A DNA stretch of 64,000 bases from Miltoncostaea sp963771025. Lineage in GTDB: Bacteria > Actinomycetota > Thermoleophilia > Miltoncostaeales > Miltoncostaeaceae. The DNA lies in NCBI GenBank assembly GCA_963771025.1, contig CAVYRL010000002.1, positions 186,001-250,000 on the forward strand, read 5' to 3'. Of this stretch, positions 25,390 through 33,655 are shown piece by piece; positions within the stretch are counted from its first letter, which is position 1; every line of letters begins with the position of its first letter. The notes beneath the pieces were generated by a model, which saw only the letters and a program-made list of their open reading frames with translations, was not told where the DNA came from and ran no database searches. The translations under genes and the position numbers were made by a program.

Positions 25390-27083
25390 TAGTAGGACCT
25401 CACCTGGGGCTCGTACTTGGTCACCGTGACCTCGGAGTAGTCCAGACGGATCTGGTCGTCCTCGAGGTACGACAGGGTGTGCTTCATCCAGTTCTCGTCG
25501 TCGCGATCCGGGAAGTCCGTCCGCGAGTGGGCGCCACGGCTCTCGGTGCGCTCCACCGCTCCGGCCACCATCGTGGCCGCGAGGTCCAGCAAGTAGCCGG
25601 TCTCGATGGTGTGGATCAGCGACTGGTTGAACGTGCGCCCCTTGTCCGTGACCACGACGCTCTTGTAGCGCTCGCGCAGCTCCTCGACCGTCGCCTGGGC
25701 CTCGGCGAGCTCGGGGCCGGTGCGGAACACGCCGACCTTCTCCTGCATCGTGTCGGCCAGGACCTCGCGCAGCTCGTGCTGGCGCGGACCGCGCTGGCGC
25801 TCGAGCAGCTCGCGCAGCGTCTTCTCGTACTCGGCCGCCGCGGCCGGCGTGGCCTGGTGGCCGCGACCGTTGTGGGTCTCGGTCGCGTAGCGGGCGGCGG
25901 CGCCGCCGGTACGGGCTCCGTACACCACGGCCTCGAGCAGCGAGTTGCCGCCCAGGCGGTTGGCGCCGTGCACCGAGACGCAGGCGCACTCGCCGGCCGC
26001 GAACAGGCCGGGCATGTGCGGGGACGCCCCCCACGAGTCCACGTGCACGCCACCCATGTGGTAGTGCGCACCGGGTCGGATCGGGATCGGCGCCTCGATC
26101 GGATCCACGCCGGCGAAGGCCATCGCGAGCTCGCGGATCTGGGGCAGCCGCTCCATGATCTTCTCGCGCCCCAGGTGGCGCAGGTCGAGCATGATCGAGC
26201 CGTTGATTCCGCGGCCCTCCAGGATCTCGGTCGCCTCCGAGCGCGACACCACGTCGCGCGAGGCCAGCTCCAGCTTGTTGGGCGCGTACTTGCTCATGAA
26301 ACGCTCGCCGAGGCTGTTGAGCAGGTAACCGCCCTCGCCGCGGGCGCCCTCGGTCACCAGCACCCCGCTCGGGTTGAGCGTGGTGGGGTGGAACTGCATG
26401 AACTCCATGTCCTTGAGCGGGACCCCGGCCTTGAGTGCCAGGCCCATCCCGTCTCCGGTGGAGGAGTGCGAGTTGGTCGAGGGGCGGTACACGCGGCCGG
26501 CGCCGCCGGTGGCCAGCACGACCGACTTGGCCCCGATGGTCTGGATCGTGCCGTGCACCATGTCGTAGGCGACGACGCCGCTACAGCCGCCGTGGTCGTC
26601 CTTGACGAGCTCCGTGACGAACCACTCCTCGTACGTCGGGATGTCGTACTTGACGCACACGGTGTAGAGCGTGTGGAGCATCACCAGGCCGGTGATGTCC
26701 GCCGCGTAGCAGGTGCGGGGGTAGCCGGCGCCGCCGAACGGCCGCTGCGAGATCTTGCCGGTCACCTCGTCGCGGCTGAACACCGCGCCCCAGTGCTCCA
26801 GCTGGATGATCTCTCCGGGGGCGTTCTGGCAGAGGATCTCGATCGCGTCCTGGTCGCCGATGTAGTCGGCTCCCTTGACCGTGTCGAAGGTGTGGTTGTC
26901 GGGGTGGTCCTCGGTCTCGTTGCCGAGGGCCGCATTGACCCCGCCCTGCGCCGCCCCGGAGTGGCTGCGCACCGGATGCACCTTCGTCACGAGCGCGACG
27001 TCCACACCGGCCTCGTGCGCGGCGATTGCCGCCCTCATGCCGGCGAGGCCCGCGCCGACCACCACGACGTCATGGCTCAGCAA
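25389..27083 (-). CDS. sdhA: Succinate dehydrogenase flavoprotein subunit
   Basis: A 564-residue catalytic subunit oxidising succinate to fumarate. The FAD-binding VVVGAGLAGMRAAIAA lies at the N-terminus. The His for covalent FAD is in VRSHSGAAQGGVNAAL. Active-site segments include MQFHPTTL, TEGARGEGG and ANRLGGNSLLEAVVYG. TTG start with GGAGGG 8 nt upstream. It leads the minus-strand operon sdhA-sdhB-sdhE. A TAGAGT box near 27118-27123 may be its -10. Confidence 0.95.
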   Translation of the reverse strand: MLSHDVVVVGAGLAGMRAAIAAHEAGVDVALVTKVHPVRSHSGAAQGGVNAALGNETEDHPDNHTFDTVKGADYIGDQDAIEILCQNAPGEIIQLEHWGAVFSRDEVTGKISQRPFGGAGYPRTCYAADITGLVMLHTLYTVCVKYDIPTYEEWFVTELVKDDHGGCSGVVAYDMVHGTIQTIGAKSVVLATGGAGRVYRPSTNSHSSTGDGMGLALKAGVPLKDMEFMQFHPTTLNPSGVLVTEGARGEGGYLLNSLGERFMSKYAPNKLELASRDVVSRSEATEILEGRGINGSIMLDLRHLGREKIMERLPQIRELAMAFAGVDPIEAPIPIRPGAHYHMGGVHVDSWGASPHMPGLFAAGECACVSVHGANRLGGNSLLEAVVYGARTGGAAARYATETHNGRGHQATPAAAAEYEKTLRELLERQRGPRQHELREVLADTMQEKVGVFRTGPELAEAQATVEELRERYKSVVVTDKGRTFNQSLIHTIETGYLLDLAATMVAGAVERTESRGAHSRTDFPDRDDENWMKHTLSYLEDDQIRLDYSEVTVTKYEPQVRSY

Positions 27084-27240
27084 TGTTGGTGCCCTCCGCT
27101 CGTGATTGCCTCTCGCTGGACTCTATCGGACGGAAGACCGCATCCATCCGGGTCATTCGTCGCTCCCGGAGCGACCGTGGGCCCCCCGATCCGGGCCCCG
27201 AGCGCCCCCGCCGCGCGTTCGGACGGCATGATGCCGCTCC

Positions 27241-29034
27241 ATGAGTGCCGATGCCGTCCTCACGCTCGTCGTCATCATCGCCGTGGTTGCGGCCCTCGTG
27301 ACCGAGCGGGTGTCCCCCGCGCTCACGATCCTCGCCGGAGTGATCGTGCTGCTGCTGCTCGGCGTGATCGATACGAGCCAGGCCTTCGCCGGCTTCTCCA
27401 ACCCCGCGCCCCTGACGGTGGCGGCCCTCTATGTGGTCGCCGCCGCCGCCGCGCGCACCCGGGTGCTCGAGGCGCTCGTGGCCCGCGTGACGCCGGCCAC
27501 CGGCCCACGCCGGCGGGAGCACGGCGAGAGGGGGACGCTCGCGCGCCTGCTCGTGCCCACGGCGACAGCGTCGGCATTCCTCAACAATACGCCCATCGTC
27601 GCGATGGTCATCCCGGGGGTGCTCTCCTGGGCGCGCAGGACCGGCCGTTCTCCGTCTCGCTACCTGATGCCGGTGAGCTTCGCCGCGATCGTCGGCGGCA
27701 CCGTCACCCTCATCGGCACCTCCACGAACCTGGTGGTCTCGGGTCTCCTCAAGGACGCCGGTTACCCCTCGCTCGGGCTGTGGGAGATCGGCAAGGTCGG
27801 CCTGCCCTTCGCCATCGCCGGCCTGGTCACGATGATCCTCCTGACGCCTCGGCTCCTGCCGGAGCGCCGGGCGCCCAGCGAGACGGCCGACGCCGACGCC
27901 CGCGAGTTCACGCTCGAGATGATCGTGACCGAGGAGCCGGGCATCGCCGGCCACACCGTCGCCGAGGGCGGGCTGCGCAACCTGGAGGGCGTGTTCCTCG
28001 TCGAGGTCGAGCGCGACGGTCACCGGATCTCGTCGGTGCGACCCGACGAGATCCTGGCGGTCGGGGATCGGCTCACGTTCGCGGGCAACGTCACGCGCGT
28101 CCTGGACCTGCAGGAGATGCGCGGCCTCGCCTCGGCCGAGGAGCGCCACTTCTCCGCGGCGGGGTCCACCATCGACCGCCGCCTCTACGAGGCCGTCGTC
28201 GCCCCCGCCTCCGGACTGGTCGGCCAGACGCTGAAGCAGGCCGGCTTCCGCGGGAGGTACGGGGGCGCCGTCATCGCCATCCACCGCGCCGGCGGGCATC
28301 TCCCCGGCAAGCTGGGCGAGGTGCCGCTTCACGCCGGCGACGTGCTCCTGGTGCTGTCGGGGCCGGCGTTTCGGCCGCGAGCCCTGGATCGACGTGATTT
28401 CCTGGTCGTGGCCCCGCTGAGCGGCGACGGGCCGCCCCGCGAGGAGAAGGCGCCGCTCGTGGGGGTGATCATCCTCGGCCTGCTGGTGCTGGCCGGCACC
28501 GGGCTGGTCAACATCCTGCTCGCGGCGTTCCTCGCGGCCTTCGCGGTGGTGGCCCTCCGGATCCTGTCGCCCACCGAGGCGCGCGACGCGGTCGACATCG
28601 ATGTGATCGTGGTGATCGCGGCCAGCTTCGGTCTCGGCGCGGCCATCGAGTCCAGCGGCCTCGCGGGCAACCTGGCCAACGTGCTCGTGGAACCGTTCGG
28701 GACGTTCGGCGACCTGGGCCTGCTCTTCGGGGTGCTCCTGGCCACGATCGTGCTCACCGAGTTGATCACCAACAACGCCGCGGCGGTGCTGCTTTTCCCC
28801 GTCGCCCTCAACACCGCCCTCGCGGCCGATCTCAATCCACGTCCGTTCGCGATCGCGATCGCGATCGGCGCGTCGTCGTCGTTCCTCACCCCGATCGGCT
28901 ATCAGACCAACACCATGGTCTATGGGATCGGCGGATACCGCTTCGGCGACTACGCGCGCCTGGGCCTTCCGCTGTCGATCGTCATGGTGATCGTCGCGAT
29001 GCTGGTCATCCCGATCGCCTGGCCTCTTCGGTAG
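27241..29034 (+). CDS. SLC13-type permease with two RCK_C domains
   Basis: A 597-residue membrane protein. Two blocks of about five to six hydrophobic helices each flank a soluble middle region with two TrkA-C (RCK_C) domains (about residues 220-300 and 310-385; GVFLVEVERDGHRISSVRPD, then GLVGQTLKQAGFRGRYGG). The pore motifs AFLNNTPIVAM and GTSTNLVVSG in the first half, and ELITNNAAAVL and TPIGYQTNTMVYG in the second, are classic for this family. Substrates range over dicarboxylates, sulfate and others; proximity to sdhA makes a C4-dicarboxylate possible but unproven. CATGAT lies 8 nt upstream of the ATG. Confidence 0.85.
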   Translation: MSADAVLTLVVIIAVVAALVTERVSPALTILAGVIVLLLLGVIDTSQAFAGFSNPAPLTVAALYVVAAAAARTRVLEALVARVTPATGPRRREHGERGTLARLLVPTATASAFLNNTPIVAMVIPGVLSWARRTGRSPSRYLMPVSFAAIVGGTVTLIGTSTNLVVSGLLKDAGYPSLGLWEIGKVGLPFAIAGLVTMILLTPRLLPERRAPSETADADAREFTLEMIVTEEPGIAGHTVAEGGLRNLEGVFLVEVERDGHRISSVRPDEILAVGDRLTFAGNVTRVLDLQEMRGLASAEERHFSAAGSTIDRRLYEAVVAPASGLVGQTLKQAGFRGRYGGAVIAIHRAGGHLPGKLGEVPLHAGDVLLVLSGPAFRPRALDRRDFLVVAPLSGDGPPREEKAPLVGVIILGLLVLAGTGLVNILLAAFLAAFAVVALRILSPTEARDAVDIDVIVVIAASFGLGAAIESSGLAGNLANVLVEPFGTFGDLGLLFGVLLATIVLTELITNNAAAVLLFPVALNTALAADLNPRPFAIAIAIGASSSFLTPIGYQTNTMVYGIGGYRFGDYARLGLPLSIVMVIVAMLVIPIAWPLR

Positions 29035-29060
29035 TCGGCAGTGGCGGGCATCCGCTTCGG

Positions 29061-29066
29061 TATGCT
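29061..29066 (+). promoter_or_regulatory. Candidate -10 box (TATGCT) of icd-mdh
   Basis: TATGCT lies 65 nt before the icd GTG, in the 97-nt gap after the permease gene. The predicted leader of about 59 nt carries AAGGAG 8 nt before the GTG, so this gene is not leaderless. Confidence 0.4.
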
Positions 29067-29131
29067 CAGTGCGTTTTGCGGCCGCCCAGACGGTCGCGTG
29101 TCAGAGAACGCACTGCGAAGGAGTCGGACCC

Positions 29132-30223
29132 GTGGCACACCGCGTCACCTTCATTCCAGGCGACGGCACCGGGCCGGAGATCGCCGAAGCCACCAAACGC
29201 GTCCTGGACGCGACGGGGGTCGACTTCGACTGGGACGTGCAGGAGGCCGGCGTCAACATCCTCGAGACCGCCGGCACCCCCCTGCCCGACTCCGTGATCG
29301 AGTCGATCAAGGCCAACAAGGTCGCGATCAAGGGCCCGATCACGACGCCGGTCGGTCATGGCTTCCGGAGCGTGAACGTCGCGCTCCGCAAGGCCCTCGA
29401 TCTCTATGCCTGCGTTCGGCCGTGCAAGAGCTATCCGGGCGTGCGCTCGCGCTACGAGGACATCGACATCGTCATCGTCCGCGAGAACACCGAGGACCTC
29501 TACGCCGGTATCGAGTTCGAGATGGACTCGCCCCAGGAGCTCCGGCTCGCCGAGGTGATCCGGGAGCTCGATCCGACCGCGGTCATCAACGAGCACACGG
29601 GCATCTCGATCAAGCCCATCTCGGTCGAGGGGACCCGCCGCGTCGTCAAGTACGCCTTCGACTACGCCGTCGAGAACGGCCGCTCGAAGGTCACGGCGGT
29701 CCACAAGGCCAACATAATGAAGTACACCGACGGGCTCTGGCTCGCGGTGGCCACCGAGGTCGCGAAGGACTACCCCGGCATCGAGTTCGAGGAGCGCATC
29801 GTCAACAACATGTGCATGCAGCTCGTGCAGAAGCCCGAGCTGTACGACGTGATCGTGCTCCCGAACCTGTACGGCGACATCCTCAGTGATCTCGGCGCCG
29901 GTCTCGTCGGCGGTCTGGGCGTAGCGCCCGGCGCGAACATCGGCAGCCATGCCGCACTGTTCGAGCCCACGCACGGCAGCGCCCCCAAGTACGCCGGCCA
30001 GAACAAGGTCAACCCGCTCGCGATGATGCTCTCCGGCGTGATGATGCTGCGGTACCTCAAGGAAGCCGACGCTGCAGACCGCATGGAGAACGCCATCGCG
30101 GAGCTGATCCGTGAAGGGAAGTCTGTGACCTACGATATGAAGGACGACCGAAACGATCCCACGGCGGTCGGAACCTCTGGCGTCGCTGACGCGCTGGTCG
30201 AGAAGCTCTCGGTGACCGCGTGA
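29132..30223 (+). CDS. icd: Isocitrate dehydrogenase
   Basis: Oxidative decarboxylation of isocitrate to 2-oxoglutarate in the TCA cycle. The 363-residue protein has IPGDGTGPEIAEA, the substrate loop HGFRSVNVALRK, RENTEDLYAGIEF and NLYGDILSDLGAGLVGGLG. The cofactor region has HGSAPKYAGQNKVNP, resembling the NADP-binding Lys-Tyr of E. coli Icd, but the later Arg equivalent after TYD is Asp. Cofactor choice is therefore open. GTG 29132 follows AAGGAG by 8 nt; an upstream start at 29069 lacks support. It overlaps mdh by 4 nt (GTGA). Confidence 0.9.
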   Translation: MAHRVTFIPGDGTGPEIAEATKRVLDATGVDFDWDVQEAGVNILETAGTPLPDSVIESIKANKVAIKGPITTPVGHGFRSVNVALRKALDLYACVRPCKSYPGVRSRYEDIDIVIVRENTEDLYAGIEFEMDSPQELRLAEVIRELDPTAVINEHTGISIKPISVEGTRRVVKYAFDYAVENGRSKVTAVHKANIMKYTDGLWLAVATEVAKDYPGIEFEERIVNNMCMQLVQKPELYDVIVLPNLYGDILSDLGAGLVGGLGVAPGANIGSHAALFEPTHGSAPKYAGQNKVNPLAMMLSGVMMLRYLKEADAADRMENAIAELIREGKSVTYDMKDDRNDPTAVGTSGVADALVEKLSVTA

Positions 30224-31218
30224 GCCCCGAGAAGACCCCTCTGCGCGTCGCCGTCACGGGCGCCGCGGGCCAGATCGGCTACTCGATCCTTCCGCGCATC
30301 GCCGCCGGCGAGGCGTTCGGCAAGGACCAGCCGATCATCCTCCAGCTGCTGGAGATCCCGGTGGACAAGGTTCAGGAGGCGCTGAAGGGCGTCGCCATGG
30401 AGCTCGACGACTGCGCCTTCCCGCTGCTGCGCGGCCTGGTGCTCACGGGCGACGCGCGTGAGGCCTTCGCCGACGTCAACTGGGCGATCCTGGTCGGCAG
30501 CAAGCCCCGCGGGCCCGGCATGGAGCGCGCCGACCTGCTGAAGGACAACGGCAAGATCTTCGTCGAGCAGGGCACGGCCATCGACGAGGTCGCCTCCCCG
30601 GAGGCGCGCGTGGTCGTCGTCGGCAACCCCTGCAACACCAACGTCATGATCGCGGCGTCCAAGGCCAAGCGCCTCGGGCCCGAGCGGTTCACGGCCATGA
30701 CGCGCCTCGACCAGAACCGCGCGCAGACCCAGCTGGCGCAGAAGGCCGGGGTGGGTGTCACCGACGTCGAGGACATCATCATCTTCGGCAACCACTCGCC
30801 GACGATGTTCGCCGACTTCACCAACGCCCGTATCAAGGGCGCGCCCGCGCGCGAGGTGATCGGCGACCAGGAGTGGCTCGAGACCACCTTCCTGTCAACC
30901 GTCGGCAAGCGCGGTGCGGCGATCATCGCCGCCCGCGGTCTGTCGTCGGCCGCCTCGGCGGCCAACGCGGCCATCGACCACGTCCGCTCGCTGCACACCC
31001 CCAGCGACACGATCCACTCGATCGCGGTCCGCTCGGACGGCAGCTACGGGTTCGACGAGGGCGTGTGGGCCTCGGTGCCGGTGCGGACCACCGCCCCGGG
31101 CACCTACGAGGTCGTCCGCGAGGGCTTCGAGCACGACGAGTTCGCGAAGGGCAAGATCGCCGCCACCAACGCCGAGCTGGCCGAGGAGCGCGCGACCGTG
31201 CAGGAGATGCTGGGCTAG
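30220..31218 (+). CDS. mdh: Malate dehydrogenase
   Basis: Interconverts malate and oxaloacetate with NAD. The 332-residue product has the nucleotide-binding VTGAAGQIGYSILPRI, substrate Arg in SKPRGPGMERADLL, MTRLDQNRAQ and the catalytic His in IIFGNHSPTMFAD. This is the long MDH type of actinobacteria and cytosolic eukaryotes. It is translationally coupled to icd, forming a two-gene TCA operon that ends in a strong hairpin. Confidence 0.95.
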   Translation: MSPEKTPLRVAVTGAAGQIGYSILPRIAAGEAFGKDQPIILQLLEIPVDKVQEALKGVAMELDDCAFPLLRGLVLTGDAREAFADVNWAILVGSKPRGPGMERADLLKDNGKIFVEQGTAIDEVASPEARVVVVGNPCNTNVMIAASKAKRLGPERFTAMTRLDQNRAQTQLAQKAGVGVTDVEDIIIFGNHSPTMFADFTNARIKGAPAREVIGDQEWLETTFLSTVGKRGAAIIAARGLSSAASAANAAIDHVRSLHTPSDTIHSIAVRSDGSYGFDEGVWASVPVRTTAPGTYEVVREGFEHDEFAKGKIAATNAELAEERATVQEMLG

Positions 31219-31223
31219 CTGTT

Positions 31224-31247
31224 CCTCAGGGCGTTCGCGCCCTGAGG
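31224..31247 (+). terminator. Hairpin with TTCG loop between convergent genes
   Basis: CCTCAGGGCG (31224-31233) pairs perfectly with CGCCCTGAGG (31238-31247) around a TTCG loop. It lies 6 nt after mdh and overlaps the stop codon of the convergent ATP-grasp gene, so it can terminate in both directions. No T-run follows, which is common in GC-rich genomes. Confidence 0.7.
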
Positions 31248-32422
31248 CCCGACCCCAGGTGCTGGGCCTTGCGTGACAGCAGGCCCAGCACCCACGAGGG
31301 GTCGGCTGGGGACGGATCGAGCACCGTGCCGCGCGAGACGAAGCCGTCGCCGAGCCAGCGGGCCAGGCGCTCGGGCTGATCGCCGGGCGCTCTGCCGCGG
31401 ACGGCGCGGACCAGCTGCCTGAGCTCCCCGTCGAACCGCACGTACCGAACCGCTCGCAGGGGGGGCAGAGGCGGGCTGGCGCGGCCGAGCGCGGCCTCGA
31501 TCGACCGCCCGGGGATGTCGAAGCCGGCGCGGATGGACGCCTCGACCGTCGCGCCGAGGCGCAGGTTGACGTCGTGCACGAAGAAAGAGCCGTCGCGCTC
31601 GATGAAGCTCAGGCTGCACGGTCCGCGGTAGCCCACCAGCTCGAGCAGCCGCCGGGTGGCGTCGATCACCGGCGCGGGCACGACCGCGGTGTGCATCACC
31701 GACGCGGGCCCGGCCGCGCGCGGATAGTCGCGGTCAACGCGGAAACCGAGGAAGTCGAAGCCGTGATCCGAGAGCACGCAGTGCCCGACGTACCGGGGGC
31801 CGATGAGCCGCTCCTGCACGAGCGCCGGGGTGCCGGCCTCCGTGAGGGCGGTGACCGCCGCGTCGCGCTCGGCGGCCGTCGTGGCGAGCATGGGCTTCTC
31901 CCACAGGCCGCTCGATCCCGAGAACCGCGGCTTGACGATGCACGGCAGCTCCGGCCAGGTGGCCTCGGGCGGCGCCCCCGGCACCTCGACGGTGCGCGGG
32001 TGGTCCACCCCTGCGCGCGCCGCTGTGAGTGCCAGCAGACCCTTGTCGCACAGGGCAGCGTACTGCGCGGCGTCGGGTCCCGCCACGACCGCCCCGCCCA
32101 GGTCGGGCGCGGCCTCGGCCAGCAGCCGCACGATGTCCTCGTCCAGCGGCAGGACCGCCGACACCCCCCGCGTCAGGCAGGTGCGCGCCACGAACTCGAG
32201 GAAGGCCCCGGGCTCCGCGGTCGGAGACGGATAGCGCAGGGGCCGCATGTGGCCGGGCGAGCGACCGCCGCCGCCACCGTCCGGGTGCGCCCGCAACACG
32301 CGGTAGCCGCGGCGCTCCAGAGAGCGGCAGGTCCACGGCCCGGGCCGGTGCCCGACCCAGAGCACGAGGACGGTGGTGTCCGCGATATGCGAGGCGCCCT
32401 CTCCGACGCCGCCTCTACCCAT
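31226..32422 (-). CDS. ATP-grasp domain protein
   Basis: A 398-residue protein of the carbamoyl-phosphate synthase-like ATP-grasp superfamily. The N-terminal preATP-grasp region includes VLPLDEDIVRLLAEAAPDL. The ATP-grasp core has LPCIVKPRFSGSSGLWEKP (ATP-binding Lys and Gly/Ser loop) and metal ligands in FIERDGSFFVHDVNLRLGAT. Such ligases join a carboxylate to an amine or thiol; the substrate is unknown. The next minus-strand gene upstream is the aminotransferase. TACCGT lies 6 nt before the ATG. Confidence 0.8.
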   Translation of the reverse strand: MGRGGVGEGASHIADTTVLVLWVGHRPGPWTCRSLERRGYRVLRAHPDGGGGGRSPGHMRPLRYPSPTAEPGAFLEFVARTCLTRGVSAVLPLDEDIVRLLAEAAPDLGGAVVAGPDAAQYAALCDKGLLALTAARAGVDHPRTVEVPGAPPEATWPELPCIVKPRFSGSSGLWEKPMLATTAAERDAAVTALTEAGTPALVQERLIGPRYVGHCVLSDHGFDFLGFRVDRDYPRAAGPASVMHTAVVPAPVIDATRRLLELVGYRGPCSLSFIERDGSFFVHDVNLRLGATVEASIRAGFDIPGRSIEAALGRASPPLPPLRAVRYVRFDGELRQLVRAVRGRAPGDQPERLARWLGDGFVSRGTVLDPSPADPSWVLGLLSRKAQHLGSGLRARTP

Positions 32423-32428
32423 GCCGGG

Positions 32429-32434
32429 ACGGTA
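32429..32434 (-). promoter_or_regulatory. Candidate -10 box (TACCGT) of the ATP-grasp gene
   Basis: TACCGT on the minus strand ends 6 nt before ATG 32422, the spacing expected for a leaderless transcript. It lies in the 80-nt gap after the aminotransferase gene. Confidence 0.4.
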
Positions 32435-32502
32435 GCGGTCGACGCGCGTCGCGGCGGCCCGTCCGCACGAGAAGTGTCACCTCGGGCGCGGGCGCCGAGG
32501 CC

Positions 32503-33594
32503 CTACGTGGCGATCGCGGCTCCCCGGAACACGCCGCTGAGGCGGCGCATTCCCTCGTCGATCTCGGCGGGGCTGACGCCGCTGTAGGCCAGGCGCAACG
32601 TACGCTCTCCTCCCCTGAGGAAGCAGTCGCTGCCCTTCACGTAAGCCACTCCGGCGGCCGCGGCCCCGTCGAAGAGCGCGTCGGCCGAAAGGCCCTCTGG
32701 CAGCGTCAGCCACATGAAGAAGCCACCGGCGGGCGGCACGCAGCGGGTGCCCTCGGGCATCCCGCCCAGGCCGGCGACCATCGCGTCGCGGCGCTCGCGC
32801 ATCAGCTCGGTGACCCGGGCGATGTTGCCCGGCAGGGCTCCGGACGCCATCAGCTGGTGCACCGCCGCCTCGGCGAGCAGCGCCGGGGAGATGTAGGTGC
32901 GCGAGGCGGCCGCGGTCAACGGGCCGGCGATCGCGGTCGGGGCGATCAGGTAGCCCACGCGCAGGCCGGGGGCCACGGTCTTCGAGAAGGACGAGGTGAA
33001 CAGCACGCGCCCCTCGGGCGCCAGCTCCGCGATCGCGGGCAGCGCCTGCCCCTCGAAGCGCAGCTTGCCGTAGGGGTCGTCCTCGAGGATCAGGATGTCG
33101 TGGCGTTCGCAGACCTCCACGAGGGCGCGCCGCTTCTCGAGCGAGATCGTCGCGCCGGAGGGATTCTGGAAGTTCGGGATCGTGTAGATCAACCGCGGCA
33201 CGCGGCCGGCGGCGCAGGCGGTCGCCAAGGCGTCAACGTCCAGGCCGTCGTGCTCCACCGGCACGGGCAGCACGTCCATCCCGTGCAGGTTGAGCTGCAG
33301 CAGAGCGCGATCGTATGTGGGGGCCTCGACGGCCACGAGGTCGCCCGGCCGGAGCAGGGTCTCGAGCAGGAAGACAAACCCCTGGAGGGACCCGTTCGTG
33401 ATGAACACCTGGTCGGCCGTGGCCCCATGCTCGGCCGCCAGCAACTCACGCAGCGGTGGATAGCCGTTGCCCGTGCCGTAGGAGAGGATGCGCACCCGGT
33501 CGGCCTCGAGGGCCGCCCTTGTGCAATCGGCGATCAGGTCGCCGTCGAGGGCCTCGGGACACGGGGCGCCCCGCGCGAATGAGATCGTCGCCAC
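32503..33594 (-). CDS. PLP-dependent aminotransferase, class I/II
   Basis: A 363-residue fold-type I aminotransferase without the N-terminal GntR DNA-binding domain of MocR proteins. The substrate/PLP sites are YGTGNGYPPLRELLA, NGSLQGFVFLLETLL, IPNFQNPSG, LEDDPYGKLRF and the Schiff-base Lys in TSSFSKTVAPGLRVGY. It resembles 2-aminoadipate/LysN-type and branched-chain enzymes. The substrate is not assignable. The start is GTG with TAGACT 8 nt upstream. Confidence 0.88.
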   Translation of the reverse strand: MATISFARGAPCPEALDGDLIADCTRAALEADRVRILSYGTGNGYPPLRELLAAEHGATADQVFITNGSLQGFVFLLETLLRPGDLVAVEAPTYDRALLQLNLHGMDVLPVPVEHDGLDVDALATACAAGRVPRLIYTIPNFQNPSGATISLEKRRALVEVCERHDILILEDDPYGKLRFEGQALPAIAELAPEGRVLFTSSFSKTVAPGLRVGYLIAPTAIAGPLTAAASRTYISPALLAEAAVHQLMASGALPGNIARVTELMRERRDAMVAGLGGMPEGTRCVPPAGGFFMWLTLPEGLSADALFDGAAAAGVAYVKGSDCFLRGGERTLRLAYSGVSPAEIDEGMRRLSGVFRGAAIAT

Positions 33595-33602
33595 GGGCCG
33601 GA

Positions 33603-33608
33603 AGTCTA
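33603..33608 (-). promoter_or_regulatory. Candidate -10 box (TAGACT) of the aminotransferase gene
   Basis: TAGACT on the minus strand ends 8 nt before the GTG at 33594, again the leaderless spacing. It lies between two genes of the same orientation. Confidence 0.4.
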
Positions 33609-33655
33609 CCGGACGGCTCCTGGCGGGGACCCCGGTCGGGGCCCGGTAACAGTTC

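Noticed and set aside
29132..30223. 3-isopropylmalate dehydrogenase (leuB)
   Set aside because: The substrate loop HGFRSVNVALRK, the TCA neighbour mdh and the TYD segment favour isocitrate dehydrogenase; some uncertainty about cofactor remains.
32503..33594. MocR-type regulator
   Set aside because: The aminotransferase domain is complete from residue 1 and there is no GntR-type DNA-binding domain.
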